64,000 nucleotides of DNA from a bacterium (GTDB taxonomy: Bacteria > Acidobacteriota > Thermoanaerobaculia > Multivoradales > J023): positions 1-64,000 of the forward strand of contig JAAELT010000177.1 of assembly GCA_024226315.1 (NCBI GenBank), written 5' to 3'. Position 1 is the stretch's first letter. Every line of letters starts with the position of its first letter. The translations under genes were made by a program, and so were the position numbers. The notes beneath the pieces were generated by a model. The model was not told where the DNA came from. It saw only the letters and a program-made list of their open reading frames with translations, and made no database searches. Below are positions 30,355 through 39,637 of this stretch, in pieces.

Positions 30355-31427
30355 TCGTCCCCCGGAGCGTCGGCGGCGAATGGCGGTAGAGGAGGCACCC
30401 GGCCCTGGCGGTCGCCCCAGCGATGGGCGAAGCGCGCGAGACCCGCCAGGAACCCGACGCCGTAGCCGACGTGCATGGCCGCGAAGGCGAGGATCAGCAG
30501 CGGTACGTCGCGCCACCCCGTCCGGCGCCGCTCGGTGACGGCGGCGAGCACGCTCGCCAGGACATACGCCGCGGCGGCCAGCAGGCCCACCAGGCGGACC
30601 GCGGGGATCGGCACCAGCAAGGTCAGCAGCGTCAGCACGAAGGCGGCGGGCACGAACTGACGCGCCTTCATCTGCCCGGTGTGCTTCTGAAGGACCCGCA
30701 CCTTGAAGTAGCCGTACTGGAGATACTGGCGCCACAGGGTGCGGAAGTTGCTCCGGCTGTAGTAGCGCGCCCGCAGGTCAGGCGCCAACAGGATCTCGCC
30801 GCCGAGCTTGCGCAGCCGATAGTTGTACTCGTCGTCTTGATTGCGAACCAGCTCCTCGTCGAAGCCGCCGGCGCGTTCGATCGCCTGGCGGCTGTAGACC
30901 GGGAAGGCGACGGTGTCCACACGCCGAGCGTCTCCACCCACGGCGGTCCGGAAGGCCGCGCCGCCGACCCCGAAGCGCGAGCTCATCGCCAGAGCGATGC
31001 AGCGAGCGACCTCGCCCTCGCCGACCGTCTCCAGGGGGCCGCCGACGCCGTCGACCTCGTCTTCGATCAGGTGACGAACACCGTTGCGGACATAGTCCGG
31101 TGCGATCTCACAGTGTCCGTCGACGCGCGCGATGACCTCGCCGCGAGCCGCCGCCAGCGCGATGTTGAGAGCGTGGGAGACGATTCTTTTAGGGTTGTCG
31201 AGAATCCGGATCTCGACCCCGGGATGCCGCTCGGCCAGAACTCGGGCACGCTGCCGGGTGTCGTCGTCGGAGCCGCCGTCGATCAACAAGACCTCGATCA
31301 GGTCCGGAGGATAGTCCTGGGCGAGCACCGCACCCAGACTGCGGTCGATGTAGGCGCCCTCGTTGCGCACCGGCATGACGATGCTCACCCTGGGCTCCGG
31401 AGCCGACGTGTCACGAGTGCTGGTCAT
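30351..31427 (-). CDS. GT2 glycosyltransferase, ExoA-like
   Basis: 358 residues. GT-A domain with VSIVMPVRNEGAYIDRSL, LLIDGGSDDDT, VIARVDGHCEI (DxD-type position) and RNQDDEYNYRL. Three C-terminal membrane segments (about residues 255-335). The RNQDDEYNYRLRKLGG motif is characteristic of ExoA, which adds beta-1,3-glucose in succinoglycan, though the specificity here is unknown. Both ends overlap the neighbouring genes by four bases. Confidence 0.88.
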   Translation of the reverse strand: MTSTRDTSAPEPRVSIVMPVRNEGAYIDRSLGAVLAQDYPPDLIEVLLIDGGSDDDTRQRARVLAERHPGVEIRILDNPKRIVSHALNIALAAARGEVIARVDGHCEIAPDYVRNGVRHLIEDEVDGVGGPLETVGEGEVARCIALAMSSRFGVGGAAFRTAVGGDARRVDTVAFPVYSRQAIERAGGFDEELVRNQDDEYNYRLRKLGGEILLAPDLRARYYSRSNFRTLWRQYLQYGYFKVRVLQKHTGQMKARQFVPAAFVLTLLTLLVPIPAVRLVGLLAAAAYVLASVLAAVTERRRTGWRDVPLLILAFAAMHVGYGVGFLAGLARFAHRWGDRQGRVPPLPPFAADAPGDE

Positions 31428-33046
31428 TGCGGAGCGGAATTGATCGCGTAGCGCGCGATATCCACCGTCTTGACGTAGGTGTGCGGCCCCTTCTTCTCGT
31501 ACTCGACGAAGTGCGAGACATCGTCCCTCAGCTCCATGGACGGGTCGAGATATTTCTTGAAGACGACGCGAAAGGTGTTGACGGAGGTCATGCTGTCGTA
31601 CAGCAACGAATAGTCACCGTCTGGGAAATAGAAGGCACTCAGATTACTCGTCCATTGTTCCACCTGGGCACGAGACGGGTCGGCAAACGATTCCGGAGAG
31701 GTGTCCTCGGCCACGCTTTGATGCCCATGGTCCCCTTGCAGGATGATCACCGGAGGCGGCTCTCGCTCGAGCATCGAATCGACGAGTGCCAGAGTCCGGT
31801 GGTTCGTGAATTCGAGCTGGTCGATGTACTTCTCGTCCGAGCCTGAGACCCGCCAATTCATCGACACGACTCTGTGGAGGTCGCCGTCAGCCTTGAAATA
31901 ATACGGCGGATGCGGGATCGGCACGTGGCCGTAGGCGAAAGCGGGAGCTCCGCTGCCACGAGAGGCGATGTCGCGAAGGACGTCGAAGATTCGTAGAACT
32001 CTGTCGCTGCCTCGCCGCTTTAGATAGGAAGAGCGGTAGAGGAGCTCGCCGGCATAGGAGTCCCTGAGCGTCGCCACGATGAACTCGTTGACTTCGAAGA
32101 AGCTTTCATAGTGGTGGGTGACGAGATCCATGCGATTTCCTGTGCTGGGAGCCACGATGTGGATCTCATGGCCGAGCTCGGCAAAGACTTCTACGACCTT
32201 GTTGCGTTGAATGAGGCGCCACAGCTCGAAATCAGCGATCGGATCCTTTGGCAGGTACTCCATGTTGAGAGTGGCCGGAATCGATGCGATCGTCTGTTGG
32301 TAGTTGGACCTGCTGTCGCCGAGGACGTGAAATCCGCGCTCGTCGAGCTGCCGAAGGAAAGAGCTGTTGTCGAATTTGAAGTACTCTCTCAGGGGACCGT
32401 GGCCCATGTATGCGTCGAGAATGATGAAATAGACGTCGGGAATCTCGGCGGTTCGGTCGTTTGCACCATCACTCGAAGGCGAGCTCTCGGTTTCTGTCGG
32501 CGGGTTGCTGTCCGAGGGCGGTGACGAGAAGAAGTCCGCGCCTCCCGAGATCAGAATGATCGAAGGATGAGCCAGGAGGAGGAGAACAAGAAACCAGGAG
32601 AATAGCGCCGCGAACTCGAGCTCGGTGCTCTTCAGGACGAGGTAGCCAATAGCGAGTCCGGTGATGCATGCAAGCCCTAGAGCGACATATCTGTAGGTGC
32701 CCACACCCGAGCCGTCGAGGTCGAACGCTTTCAGGAAGTGAACCACCAGCCCATTGGTGAAATTGAGATAGACGGCTGCTGTAGCAATCAAGCTGGATTT
32801 CACTCGGTCCCTGGTCAAGAGCTGTAGGGGCGCGTAGATCAAGAGACAGATGAATGAATATGAGAGCACCATGGCGAGAAAGTCGCCGAGCCTTACCTCT
32901 GTGGGATTGATCGCGAACCTGCGGAAGATCAGGGCGAACGTCAACAGAAACGGCAAGAGGGGTGCGTAGCGCACCACCAGCCGCCGGCCGAGGCGGGGCC
33001 CGTTACCGGGATCGGATGTGGCAGGTCGAGAGGGGTGCATGATCAC
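31424..33046 (-). CDS. membrane protein with sulfatase/alkaline-phosphatase-fold domain
   Basis: 540 residues. Four or five N-terminal membrane segments (to about residue 170) are followed by a low-complexity Ser/Pro linker and a periplasmic alkaline-phosphatase-superfamily domain: PDVYFIILDAYMGHGPL with the first metal Asp, NYQQTIASIPATLN carrying a likely Thr nucleophile, YGHVPIPHPPYYF and VIILQGDHGHQS with the Asp-His metal pair. Known relatives transfer or remove phospho-substituents or sulfate on surface glycans. Coupled by ATGA overlaps to both neighbours. Confidence 0.8.
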   Translation of the reverse strand: MIMHPSRPATSDPGNGPRLGRRLVVRYAPLLPFLLTFALIFRRFAINPTEVRLGDFLAMVLSYSFICLLIYAPLQLLTRDRVKSSLIATAAVYLNFTNGLVVHFLKAFDLDGSGVGTYRYVALGLACITGLAIGYLVLKSTELEFAALFSWFLVLLLLAHPSIILISGGADFFSSPPSDSNPPTETESSPSSDGANDRTAEIPDVYFIILDAYMGHGPLREYFKFDNSSFLRQLDERGFHVLGDSRSNYQQTIASIPATLNMEYLPKDPIADFELWRLIQRNKVVEVFAELGHEIHIVAPSTGNRMDLVTHHYESFFEVNEFIVATLRDSYAGELLYRSSYLKRRGSDRVLRIFDVLRDIASRGSGAPAFAYGHVPIPHPPYYFKADGDLHRVVSMNWRVSGSDEKYIDQLEFTNHRTLALVDSMLEREPPPVIILQGDHGHQSVAEDTSPESFADPSRAQVEQWTSNLSAFYFPDGDYSLLYDSMTSVNTFRVVFKKYLDPSMELRDDVSHFVEYEKKGPHTYVKTVDIARYAINSAPQ

Positions 33047-34812
33047 AAGCCTTTTCGGGAGTCGATAGCCTGCCGTAGATGTGCGAGGTCGAGGACTGCG
33101 GTTCTCGGCCCGAGCACCTCGAGCGCTCCCGGCGCGATGCCGTAAAGGTCTCGAATCGTGGCCCCGTAACCATAGATCACCACGGTTTCGCCGGAGCTCC
33201 GTTGGAGTTGTTCTAGATCCGGCCCACCCCGCGTCAGAGCCGCACGCTCTTCGCAGCGCACGATCGCTATCCGCCTGCCGTCACGATGCTGGAACTGCCT
33301 TTCGACGATTGCGGGTCTCTGCTCGAGCGCGTAGGCCGAGGGATCGGAGGTGCTGAACCCGAGCCGCGCCAGGTGGTTGACGATGAAGCCCTCGCCGGTG
33401 TCCTGTAGCAGCGGCAGACCCCTGTCGAGGGCGACGGCGATCACTCGATCGCGCTCTCGTTCGAGCTCGAGAAGGAGCCGCCGCCACTGGCCACCGAACA
33501 GGACCGGCGCGTATCCGCCCAGCGGCCGAGGACCTTCGGACGTCGGCAGCGCCAACCCGGCGCCGACGACCGGCCAGAGTCGGCGGCGCGGCTGGCGATC
33601 GTCTTGCTCGGAGCCAGCCTCCGGCCCGGCGTCGGAGCGACGCATGTGGTACCCCGGACCCCAGGAGATATCAGGGTCGTAGACCCTCAATCCCACGAAC
33701 CATGGCCCCGCGAGCAACGCGAGGAGGGCGACTCGCAGGATCAGCTTGGGAGTGCTTCCGAATCGCTCCAGATTCCATACCGCGAAGAAGCCGAGGGCGG
33801 CGCAGGCCGTCAGTCCCGGAACGGCCGCCAGTTGATACTTGGGGATGCCTGAAGGGAGCCACAGGGACGTCAAGACGGCGCCGCAGGCGGGTACGAGCAA
33901 GAACCGATCGCGGCGGACCAGGAGGATTGCAGACCCCACCAGGATCAAGGCGCTAAAGGCGGGAGTCATCAAGGACAGGAGGTTGAGGAGCGTACGAGGT
34001 CTGAAGCTGGCCACGGTAGCCAATTGGGTGTTTCCAGTGTGGACATCCGCGATCCAGGCTACCAGGAAGAACAAATCACCAAGTTCGTAGCCGCTGATCA
34101 AGAGTGCGGCCAGGAAGGCGGCCAAGGCAGCGATGCCCCAGGTGACGGCGAAGCTCGCACGGTGCAGAAGACCGGCCTTTCTGCTCGTAGGCTCCGTCAG
34201 GCCTGGACCGAGGATCAGATCGGCCACGATCACGCCGCCGTAGATCGTCGTATCCCATCGGCAAGCGGCGCCGAGGCCAAAAACGGCAAGCGATAGACTC
34301 CACACCTGCCATCCACGCCAGTGTCCCGGGCCGGGGATCCCGTGGCGCCTCAATCCGCGGCGCAAGATCAGGTGCGCTGTCAACAGTAGCGACATGGCGA
34401 TGATGCTGGGGTTGTAGAAGAGCCCCAGGAAAAAGAGCTCCGGGCATGCTGCCAGCAAAACGAACGAGAAAGCTCTCCGGCTCTGGGAGTCGAGACCAGG
34501 CAGCCACTCGAATACCAGAGTCAGCGTCAGCAGCGCGAAGATCAGGTTGGCGAGGCTGCTCAATGCGATCGCGAAGATGCGGAGCGTCGGTTCGTGCCGA
34601 GGTAAGAGCCCCAGGACGGAATCCATCATGCTGTTGTAGGCCCCGTAGGGCGGCTGCAGCGAGATGTCGCGCCCGAGGGCGTGGAAGGCGATGGAGCTGG
34701 CATCGTCCCCTTCGATATAGACGAAGCTCAACGAGCAGGCATAGGCCAGACCGAAGATCAGGACCACCGGAAGCAGATAGCCCGGCCAGCGTGGTAACGG
34801 TGCTTCGGTCAT
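33043..34812 (-). CDS. multi-membrane GT-C-like glycosyltransferase (ArnT/PMT type)
   Basis: 589 residues. ATG 34812 overlaps the stop of the upstream GT4 (ATGA), which sets the start. FVYIEGDDASSIAFHALGRD after the first membrane helix resembles the acidic loop of GT39/ArnT-like enzymes; 9-11 further membrane helices occupy residues up to about 400. A soluble C-terminal domain of about 180 residues follows, with RIAIVRCEERAALTRGGPD. It probably uses a polyprenyl-phosphate sugar on the periplasmic side; specificity unknown. Confidence 0.75.
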   Translation of the reverse strand: MTEAPLPRWPGYLLPVVLIFGLAYACSLSFVYIEGDDASSIAFHALGRDISLQPPYGAYNSMMDSVLGLLPRHEPTLRIFAIALSSLANLIFALLTLTLVFEWLPGLDSQSRRAFSFVLLAACPELFFLGLFYNPSIIAMSLLLTAHLILRRGLRRHGIPGPGHWRGWQVWSLSLAVFGLGAACRWDTTIYGGVIVADLILGPGLTEPTSRKAGLLHRASFAVTWGIAALAAFLAALLISGYELGDLFFLVAWIADVHTGNTQLATVASFRPRTLLNLLSLMTPAFSALILVGSAILLVRRDRFLLVPACGAVLTSLWLPSGIPKYQLAAVPGLTACAALGFFAVWNLERFGSTPKLILRVALLALLAGPWFVGLRVYDPDISWGPGYHMRRSDAGPEAGSEQDDRQPRRRLWPVVGAGLALPTSEGPRPLGGYAPVLFGGQWRRLLLELERERDRVIAVALDRGLPLLQDTGEGFIVNHLARLGFSTSDPSAYALEQRPAIVERQFQHRDGRRIAIVRCEERAALTRGGPDLEQLQRSSGETVVIYGYGATIRDLYGIAPGALEVLGPRTAVLDLAHLRQAIDSRKGL

Positions 34813-35876
34813 GGATCGAACTGTCCGTGACCAGCCGAGTGGCGGCGCTCGAAGAGATCGTCGAACAGGCGGGTCCACCGCTCGTAGACCCGCGGCCACG
34901 AACAGCTCTCGGCGAGGCTCCGGCCGCCGCGGGAGAGCCTGTGGACCACCTCCGGCTCGTCGTGGAGTCGCCGGACCGCGGCCGCCATTTCCCGAGCATC
35001 GTCGTCCGCCACCAGGAGACCGCTGTGTCCGTCCTTCAGCAGGTGCGGGATGCCGCCGACCCTGGTCGCGACGATCGGCAGCCCGAAAGCCGCGGCTTCC
35101 AGGACGGTCACCGGCATGTTGTCGATGTGGTTGGTGTTCAAGAAGATGTCGTGATCGGCAAACACTCTCTGCTTCTCGGCGGAGTCGAGGAAGCCCGGGA
35201 AGCGAACCGCGGCGTCCAGACCGCGCACCGCGGCGAGGCGACGCGTCTCGCCGCCGAGTCCCTTGTCCTGACCGGCCATCGTGAGTGTCGCCCGCAGTCC
35301 AGCCTCACGCAGCAGCACCAGTGTCTCGATGGCCAGGCGCGGATTGTAGATCCGATGAAAAGTGCGCATCCACAGCAGCCGCGGCGTCGCCTCGCGGCGC
35401 AACCGGAACGGGTACTTCTCGAGGTCCAGTACGTTGGGGACGACGTGAGCGGGGAAGCCCCGCTCACGGGCGAGCTCAGCGAGATATCCCGAGGGTGCGA
35501 CGATGGCGTCGGCTCGAGCGAGCAGGCGTCTGAGCGCCCTGGGACGTCCGCTGGTGAAGTCCGGCAGCCTGCCACCATGGAGGTGTTGGATCTGCGGCAG
35601 CCCGAGCAACCTGGCGGCACGGCTCGCGATGTCCGCTGCAACGAAGCCCCAGCCACTGAAGACGGCCAGGATCACAACGTCAATCTGTCCTCGCCAACGG
35701 ACCAGGGAGCCGACCATGTCGGCCAGACGCAGCGCTGGTTGGCGGATCGACGAGGTGCAGAGCACCGGATGGCCCTTGTCGGCAAACAAACTCGCCAGGA
35801 TCTCGGCCTGGCTCGGTACCCAATCGGCGTGGCGGCCGAGGTTGGGACCGACGAAACAGAGTCCAGGGCGCCGCAT
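34809..35876 (-). CDS. GT4 glycosyltransferase
   Basis: 355 residues. ATG 35876 starts MRRPGLCFVGPNLGRHADWV; an open frame continues upstream but overlaps the polymerase gene. The GT-B fold is shown by QIQHLHGGRLPDFTSG, IVAPSGYLAELARERGFP, and the nucleotide-binding half with NHIDNMPVTVLEAAAFGLPI (Ex7E-like) and VGGIPHLL. GT4 retaining enzymes use nucleotide sugars at the cytoplasmic face. Confidence 0.9.
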   Translation of the reverse strand: MRRPGLCFVGPNLGRHADWVPSQAEILASLFADKGHPVLCTSSIRQPALRLADMVGSLVRWRGQIDVVILAVFSGWGFVAADIASRAARLLGLPQIQHLHGGRLPDFTSGRPRALRRLLARADAIVAPSGYLAELARERGFPAHVVPNVLDLEKYPFRLRREATPRLLWMRTFHRIYNPRLAIETLVLLREAGLRATLTMAGQDKGLGGETRRLAAVRGLDAAVRFPGFLDSAEKQRVFADHDIFLNTNHIDNMPVTVLEAAAFGLPIVATRVGGIPHLLKDGHSGLLVADDDAREMAAAVRRLHDEPEVVHRLSRGGRSLAESCSWPRVYERWTRLFDDLFERRHSAGHGQFDP

Positions 35877-35890
35877 CGCCGTCAGGTGAT

Positions 35891-37315
35891 TCAACGACTG
35901 CCTGGTGGGCGTGTTTGGAGAGGCGGTGGCACCTGCCGCGATGTGCGACCGACTCGACGGTGGTCCGGCGGCTTCTGGGGCGGCCGCGGCCGGGGCCAGC
36001 AGATCGTCGCTATCGCGAACACGAAGGCGATGGCGGCGATCCGCATACCCGCGTGCGCCATGGCTGCGAGCGCCCAGCCGGAAAAGGTGCCGACCCAAGA
36101 GCTCGCCATGATGCCGGGCGCGGCGCGATAGGACCGCCAGACGATGAGCATCATGCACAGCAGCGCCGCGGCTCCGAAGAGTCCGTGCTCGGCCAGAGCC
36201 CGGGTGTACTCCGTGTGGGCGGAGATCTTGTTGCCATACCAGGCGAAACGGTACCGAGAGGCGAGTCCTGGGCCGACGCCCAGAACCGGGTTTTCTTTCC
36301 AGATCTTGAGGTCGGACTCCGCGATCGATCCTCGCCCGGTGGTGTCGAACGAGGAGTACCTTTCCTCGAGGGCGCCGCCGGTCCACTGGTTGATTCGCGG
36401 CAGGAGGAAGAAGCTGCCGAGTAAGAAGGCCAGGATGGTCACAGCGGCGAAGATGCGGAAGAACCTGGTATTTCGAAGGTTGTGAAACGCCAGGATCGTG
36501 ACGGCGACGACGATGTTGAACACACCACCGCGAGAGAAGGTCAGAATCGTTTGCAGCAGCAGAAGACCGCCGATGGCGAAGTAAGCCCAGCGCAGCCGTG
36601 CTCCCCTGCAGTGAAGTCCCAGCAGCAGGCACAGGATGAAGCCCAGTCCGAGAACCGACGAGACCTGGTTGGGGCCGAAACCGCCGCTGGTCACCACGTT
36701 GGAGTCGGCAGTGAAGCGGAGGTTCGTGGCGGTCAAGGTGCTGTAGGCGGCCATGGTCGCGATGCTGACGATCGGCCAGAGAAGGCTCCGCAGCAGGATC
36801 TCCAAACGTATGCGCCGCGAGTTACAGCTCGAGAAATAGAGTATGCCTACTGTCAAGGCAAACGGTCCCGAGAGGTTTGAGCTGAGGGCCTCCCGGTTCA
36901 GCTCAGTGAGGCCGAAGTAACTGATTGTGTAAGCGCTGGACGGCAGTAGGAGCATGAAGTACAAGATGGCTAGAGTCGCCGTCTTGGAGCTCGATCTTCT
37001 GCGCAACCAGATCAGAATCAGGATGAGAGCGAAGCCGTACTTGCCATATTCCCAGAAGACGGAAGCACGGTTCATTCGCCACAAGACCCCCGCGGTCGCC
37101 ACGTAGCCCGCGACATATGTCGCTCTCTCCGGATTCCTGGAGCTGACAGCCAGGTAGATCCCAGACGCCAGGGCACCCAGTGCGTGTAGGGTCGCGAACG
37201 CCTGAGAGAAGACCATCAGGAGCGCCAGCAGGACATGGAGCCCGGTGTAGGTCAACAGAGCCGCTACCGGCGCAACCGGCGCCCGTGGCCGCGGAAGGGC
37301 GATTGCTCGACTCAT
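35891..37315 (-). CDS. Wzy/WaaL-like O-antigen polymerase or ligase
   Basis: 474 residues. ATG 37315 is the first methionine of the hydrophobic protein; upstream frame is Arg-rich and not coding. About 11 membrane segments with a large periplasmic loop near residues 330-390 containing TGRGSIAESDLKIWKENPVLG and GNKISAHTEYTRALAEHG. The WKENPVLGVGPG-to-HTEYxRxLAEHG arrangement is the hallmark of the Wzy_C (O-antigen ligase/polymerase) family. It polymerises or transfers lipid-linked glycan in the periplasm; which of the two cannot be decided. Confidence 0.88.
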   Translation of the reverse strand: MSRAIALPRPRAPVAPVAALLTYTGLHVLLALLMVFSQAFATLHALGALASGIYLAVSSRNPERATYVAGYVATAGVLWRMNRASVFWEYGKYGFALILILIWLRRRSSSKTATLAILYFMLLLPSSAYTISYFGLTELNREALSSNLSGPFALTVGILYFSSCNSRRIRLEILLRSLLWPIVSIATMAAYSTLTATNLRFTADSNVVTSGGFGPNQVSSVLGLGFILCLLLGLHCRGARLRWAYFAIGGLLLLQTILTFSRGGVFNIVVAVTILAFHNLRNTRFFRIFAAVTILAFLLGSFFLLPRINQWTGGALEERYSSFDTTGRGSIAESDLKIWKENPVLGVGPGLASRYRFAWYGNKISAHTEYTRALAEHGLFGAAALLCMMLIVWRSYRAAPGIMASSWVGTFSGWALAAMAHAGMRIAAIAFVFAIATICWPRPRPPQKPPDHRRVGRTSRQVPPPLQTRPPGSR

Positions 37316-37344
37316 GGCTCGGTTCCGCCGGTCATCGCCTGATC

Positions 37345-38511
37345 TTATTGAGAATTCGCCTCGAGCACAGCCGATGCTTGATCGAGGCCGACCAGGGAGC
37401 GAACTGCTCCGAGATAGTGCTCGTAGGTGAAGCGGTCCGCGGCCTCGGTTCCGGCCAGGCTCTCGGCTTTCCAGGTCTTCGGATCTGTGAGGTAGCCCTC
37501 GATCGCCCTGGCGAATGCGTCGACGTCGGTATGGGGAAGAGCGCGACCCGTGCGGCATTCTTCCAGAATCTGCGGGATGGAGGCGATCGCCGACGCAAGA
37601 GGCACGACGCCGTAGGCCATCGATTCGCCAAGCACCTTGGGCCAACCCTCGCTGTGGCTCGGCAGTAGGAAGAAATGTGCTTCTCGATAGAATGCTCCAA
37701 GCGAGGTCCGCGGCTGCCAGCCGTGAAAACGCAGCCTTTCGGCCACTCCCAGCTCGCGGGCGAGAGCTTCGTAGCCAGGCCGCTCGGGGCCGTCGCCGAC
37801 GAGATCGAGGCGGAATGCCACGCCATGCCGTTCCAACCGCGCCGCGATCTGGAGGAGTTCGTGAAGCCCCTTGGGGTGCTCGATTCGCCCAACATACAGC
37901 AACTTCACCGGCGTGCACAGGGCCTTTTCTGCCGTGCTCTCGCGAGCGGAGGCCAGCTCGCTTCTTTCTAGACACGGATTGAAGAACGAGCGCACGTGCG
38001 GAGGATCGTCGCTCCACCGGCCGTTGACCGTGACCCAGCCGCGGTGCACGCCCCTCCGAAGCAGCCTGCGCTGGAGAGAGCTGGTCCAGGCCTCGGACCT
38101 CCGCGGGCGCCAGTTGCCGCCGTATTTTACCCAGCGTGTCCGCGGCCTGCGGACGACCACCAACAGCAGCAGTGCCAACAGTGGGATGTTGGCAGGGCAC
38201 CTGACGTGCACGACGTCGGCGTTTCGTAACCCGCGCCAGATGGCACGCAGGTAGCGCGGGCTCAGGCGAAGGATGCCCAGCTTGTCGACCAGGTGCTGGC
38301 CGCCGGCTGGTGGCAACAGCGTCAAGGTAACGTTGGCTGTGGCATACGGAAGAGAGCTCGAGGGCGCAGGTTCGTCGTGCAGGCAGGCGATATGGTGGAT
38401 CGAATCGAAGAGGGAGGCCAGGTGGTCGATCTCCTGGACGGTCGGACCCCAGCCGACTGTTTCTTCGCCTCTCCTATAGTGGCTCATGTTGGAGATGATC
38501 AGGAGTCTCAT
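37345..38511 (-). CDS. GT4 glycosyltransferase
   Basis: 388 residues. N-terminal MRLLIISNMSHYRRG, VVHVRCPANIPLL, then LLYVGRIEHPKGLHELLQIA and LPSHSEGWPKVLGESMAYGV, the Ex7E-type donor-binding motif of GT4. Four-base overlap (ATGA) with the GT4 gene downstream relative to the genome order (38508). The acceptor is not predictable. Confidence 0.9.
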   Translation of the reverse strand: MRLLIISNMSHYRRGEETVGWGPTVQEIDHLASLFDSIHHIACLHDEPAPSSSLPYATANVTLTLLPPAGGQHLVDKLGILRLSPRYLRAIWRGLRNADVVHVRCPANIPLLALLLLVVVRRPRTRWVKYGGNWRPRRSEAWTSSLQRRLLRRGVHRGWVTVNGRWSDDPPHVRSFFNPCLERSELASARESTAEKALCTPVKLLYVGRIEHPKGLHELLQIAARLERHGVAFRLDLVGDGPERPGYEALARELGVAERLRFHGWQPRTSLGAFYREAHFFLLPSHSEGWPKVLGESMAYGVVPLASAIASIPQILEECRTGRALPHTDVDAFARAIEGYLTDPKTWKAESLAGTEAADRFTYEHYLGAVRSLVGLDQASAVLEANSQ

Positions 38512-39626
38512 TCCGGTGACTCTCCCAACACTCGGCGATAGGATTCGTGCCAGCGATCCCAGGACCCTTCGACGGCGAAGTGTCGACGGGCAATCGCCGG
38601 TCCGAGCGCGGCCCGCGACCGGCGCTCTTCTGGCGAGAGATCGAGCAATGAGTCGATCGCCACGTGGAGCTCTTCCGGCTCACCCGGAGAGACGAAGGCC
38701 GGGACACCCAGCTCTTCGACCCGGCGCGCGATCGCCCCGGCACGTGACGCGACGATGGGCAGGCCGGCGGCCAGATACTCGATCAGCACCAGAGGACCGG
38801 ACTCGCTCAGCGATGGGATGACGGCGAAGTCCGCGCCCTTGATCAGGGGTATGACGTTGCGTTGCTCTCCCAGGAATAGCACCCGGTTGCCGAGCCCGAG
38901 GGCATCGGCGCGCTCCTGACAGGCGTCGCGATAGACCTGGTCGCGAGCGCCACCCACCACCAGGATCTGGAATTCGCGTCGATGGCGAGACCCCGCCACG
39001 GCTTCGAGCAGCACGTCGATGCCCTTCTCGGGCCGGATGCCGCAGACCACGATGCCGATGCGCCGCGAATCCGGGATCGACAGCTCGCGGCGCAGATCGA
39101 GTGGCTGGCAGCGTTCGATCCGATCGAGGTCCATGGCGTTCTCGATGACGCCGATGCGGTGCCGCGGTACTCCCGCCTCGGCCGCCCACTCGCCGAGCCT
39201 GGCATAGACCCCGACATATCCCGCGAGGTACCGGCGAGCCAGCGGGCGAAACCACCAGGGTACGGAGCTGTCGATCTCGATCGAGCCGAAGTGATCGTGA
39301 AGCAGGATCGGCCGATCCAACCAACCCAGGATCCGCAGTGCGCCGAGCAGGGCGAAGCTCGAACGGCTGTGGGCGTGAAGGACGTCGATGTCGTCTTGCC
39401 GCACCCGGGTCGCGAGCCGGCGCAGCCGTCTCACATCGAAGCGCCGCGTCCGGCCGAGGATCAGCCGGCCGACCTCGGGCCGCAGCTCGTCCGCGAGGTC
39501 GGCCCGGGTCCGGGTGACACAGACCGTGGCTTGGTGGCCGGCGGCTGTCGTGGCGTTGGCGAGATCGACCGCCATTCTTTCGGCGCCTCCCGGCTCCAGA
39601 CTGTCGATGACATGAAGGATGTGCAT
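38508..39626 (-). CDS. GT4 glycosyltransferase
   Basis: 372 residues from ATG 39626 (MHILHVIDSLEPGGAERMAV); a TTG at 39641 overlapping the stop of the GT2 gene (TTGA) would add five residues and is a real alternative. GT-B markers: HAHSRSSFALLG, GIVVCGIRPEKGIDVLLEAV, IPSLSESGPLVLIEYLAAGL and ASRAGAIARRVEEL. A cytoplasmic retaining glycosyltransferase, coupled to its neighbours. Confidence 0.88.
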   Translation of the reverse strand: MHILHVIDSLEPGGAERMAVDLANATTAAGHQATVCVTRTRADLADELRPEVGRLILGRTRRFDVRRLRRLATRVRQDDIDVLHAHSRSSFALLGALRILGWLDRPILLHDHFGSIEIDSSVPWWFRPLARRYLAGYVGVYARLGEWAAEAGVPRHRIGVIENAMDLDRIERCQPLDLRRELSIPDSRRIGIVVCGIRPEKGIDVLLEAVAGSRHRREFQILVVGGARDQVYRDACQERADALGLGNRVLFLGEQRNVIPLIKGADFAVIPSLSESGPLVLIEYLAAGLPIVASRAGAIARRVEELGVPAFVSPGEPEELHVAIDSLLDLSPEERRSRAALGPAIARRHFAVEGSWDRWHESYRRVLGESPE

Positions 39627-39637
39627 CGGACGTGGGA

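Noticed and set aside
37316..38200. N-terminal extension of the O-antigen ligase-like protein
   Set aside because: It overlaps a clear GT4 gene and is Arg/Ser-rich; the membrane protein starts naturally at 37315.
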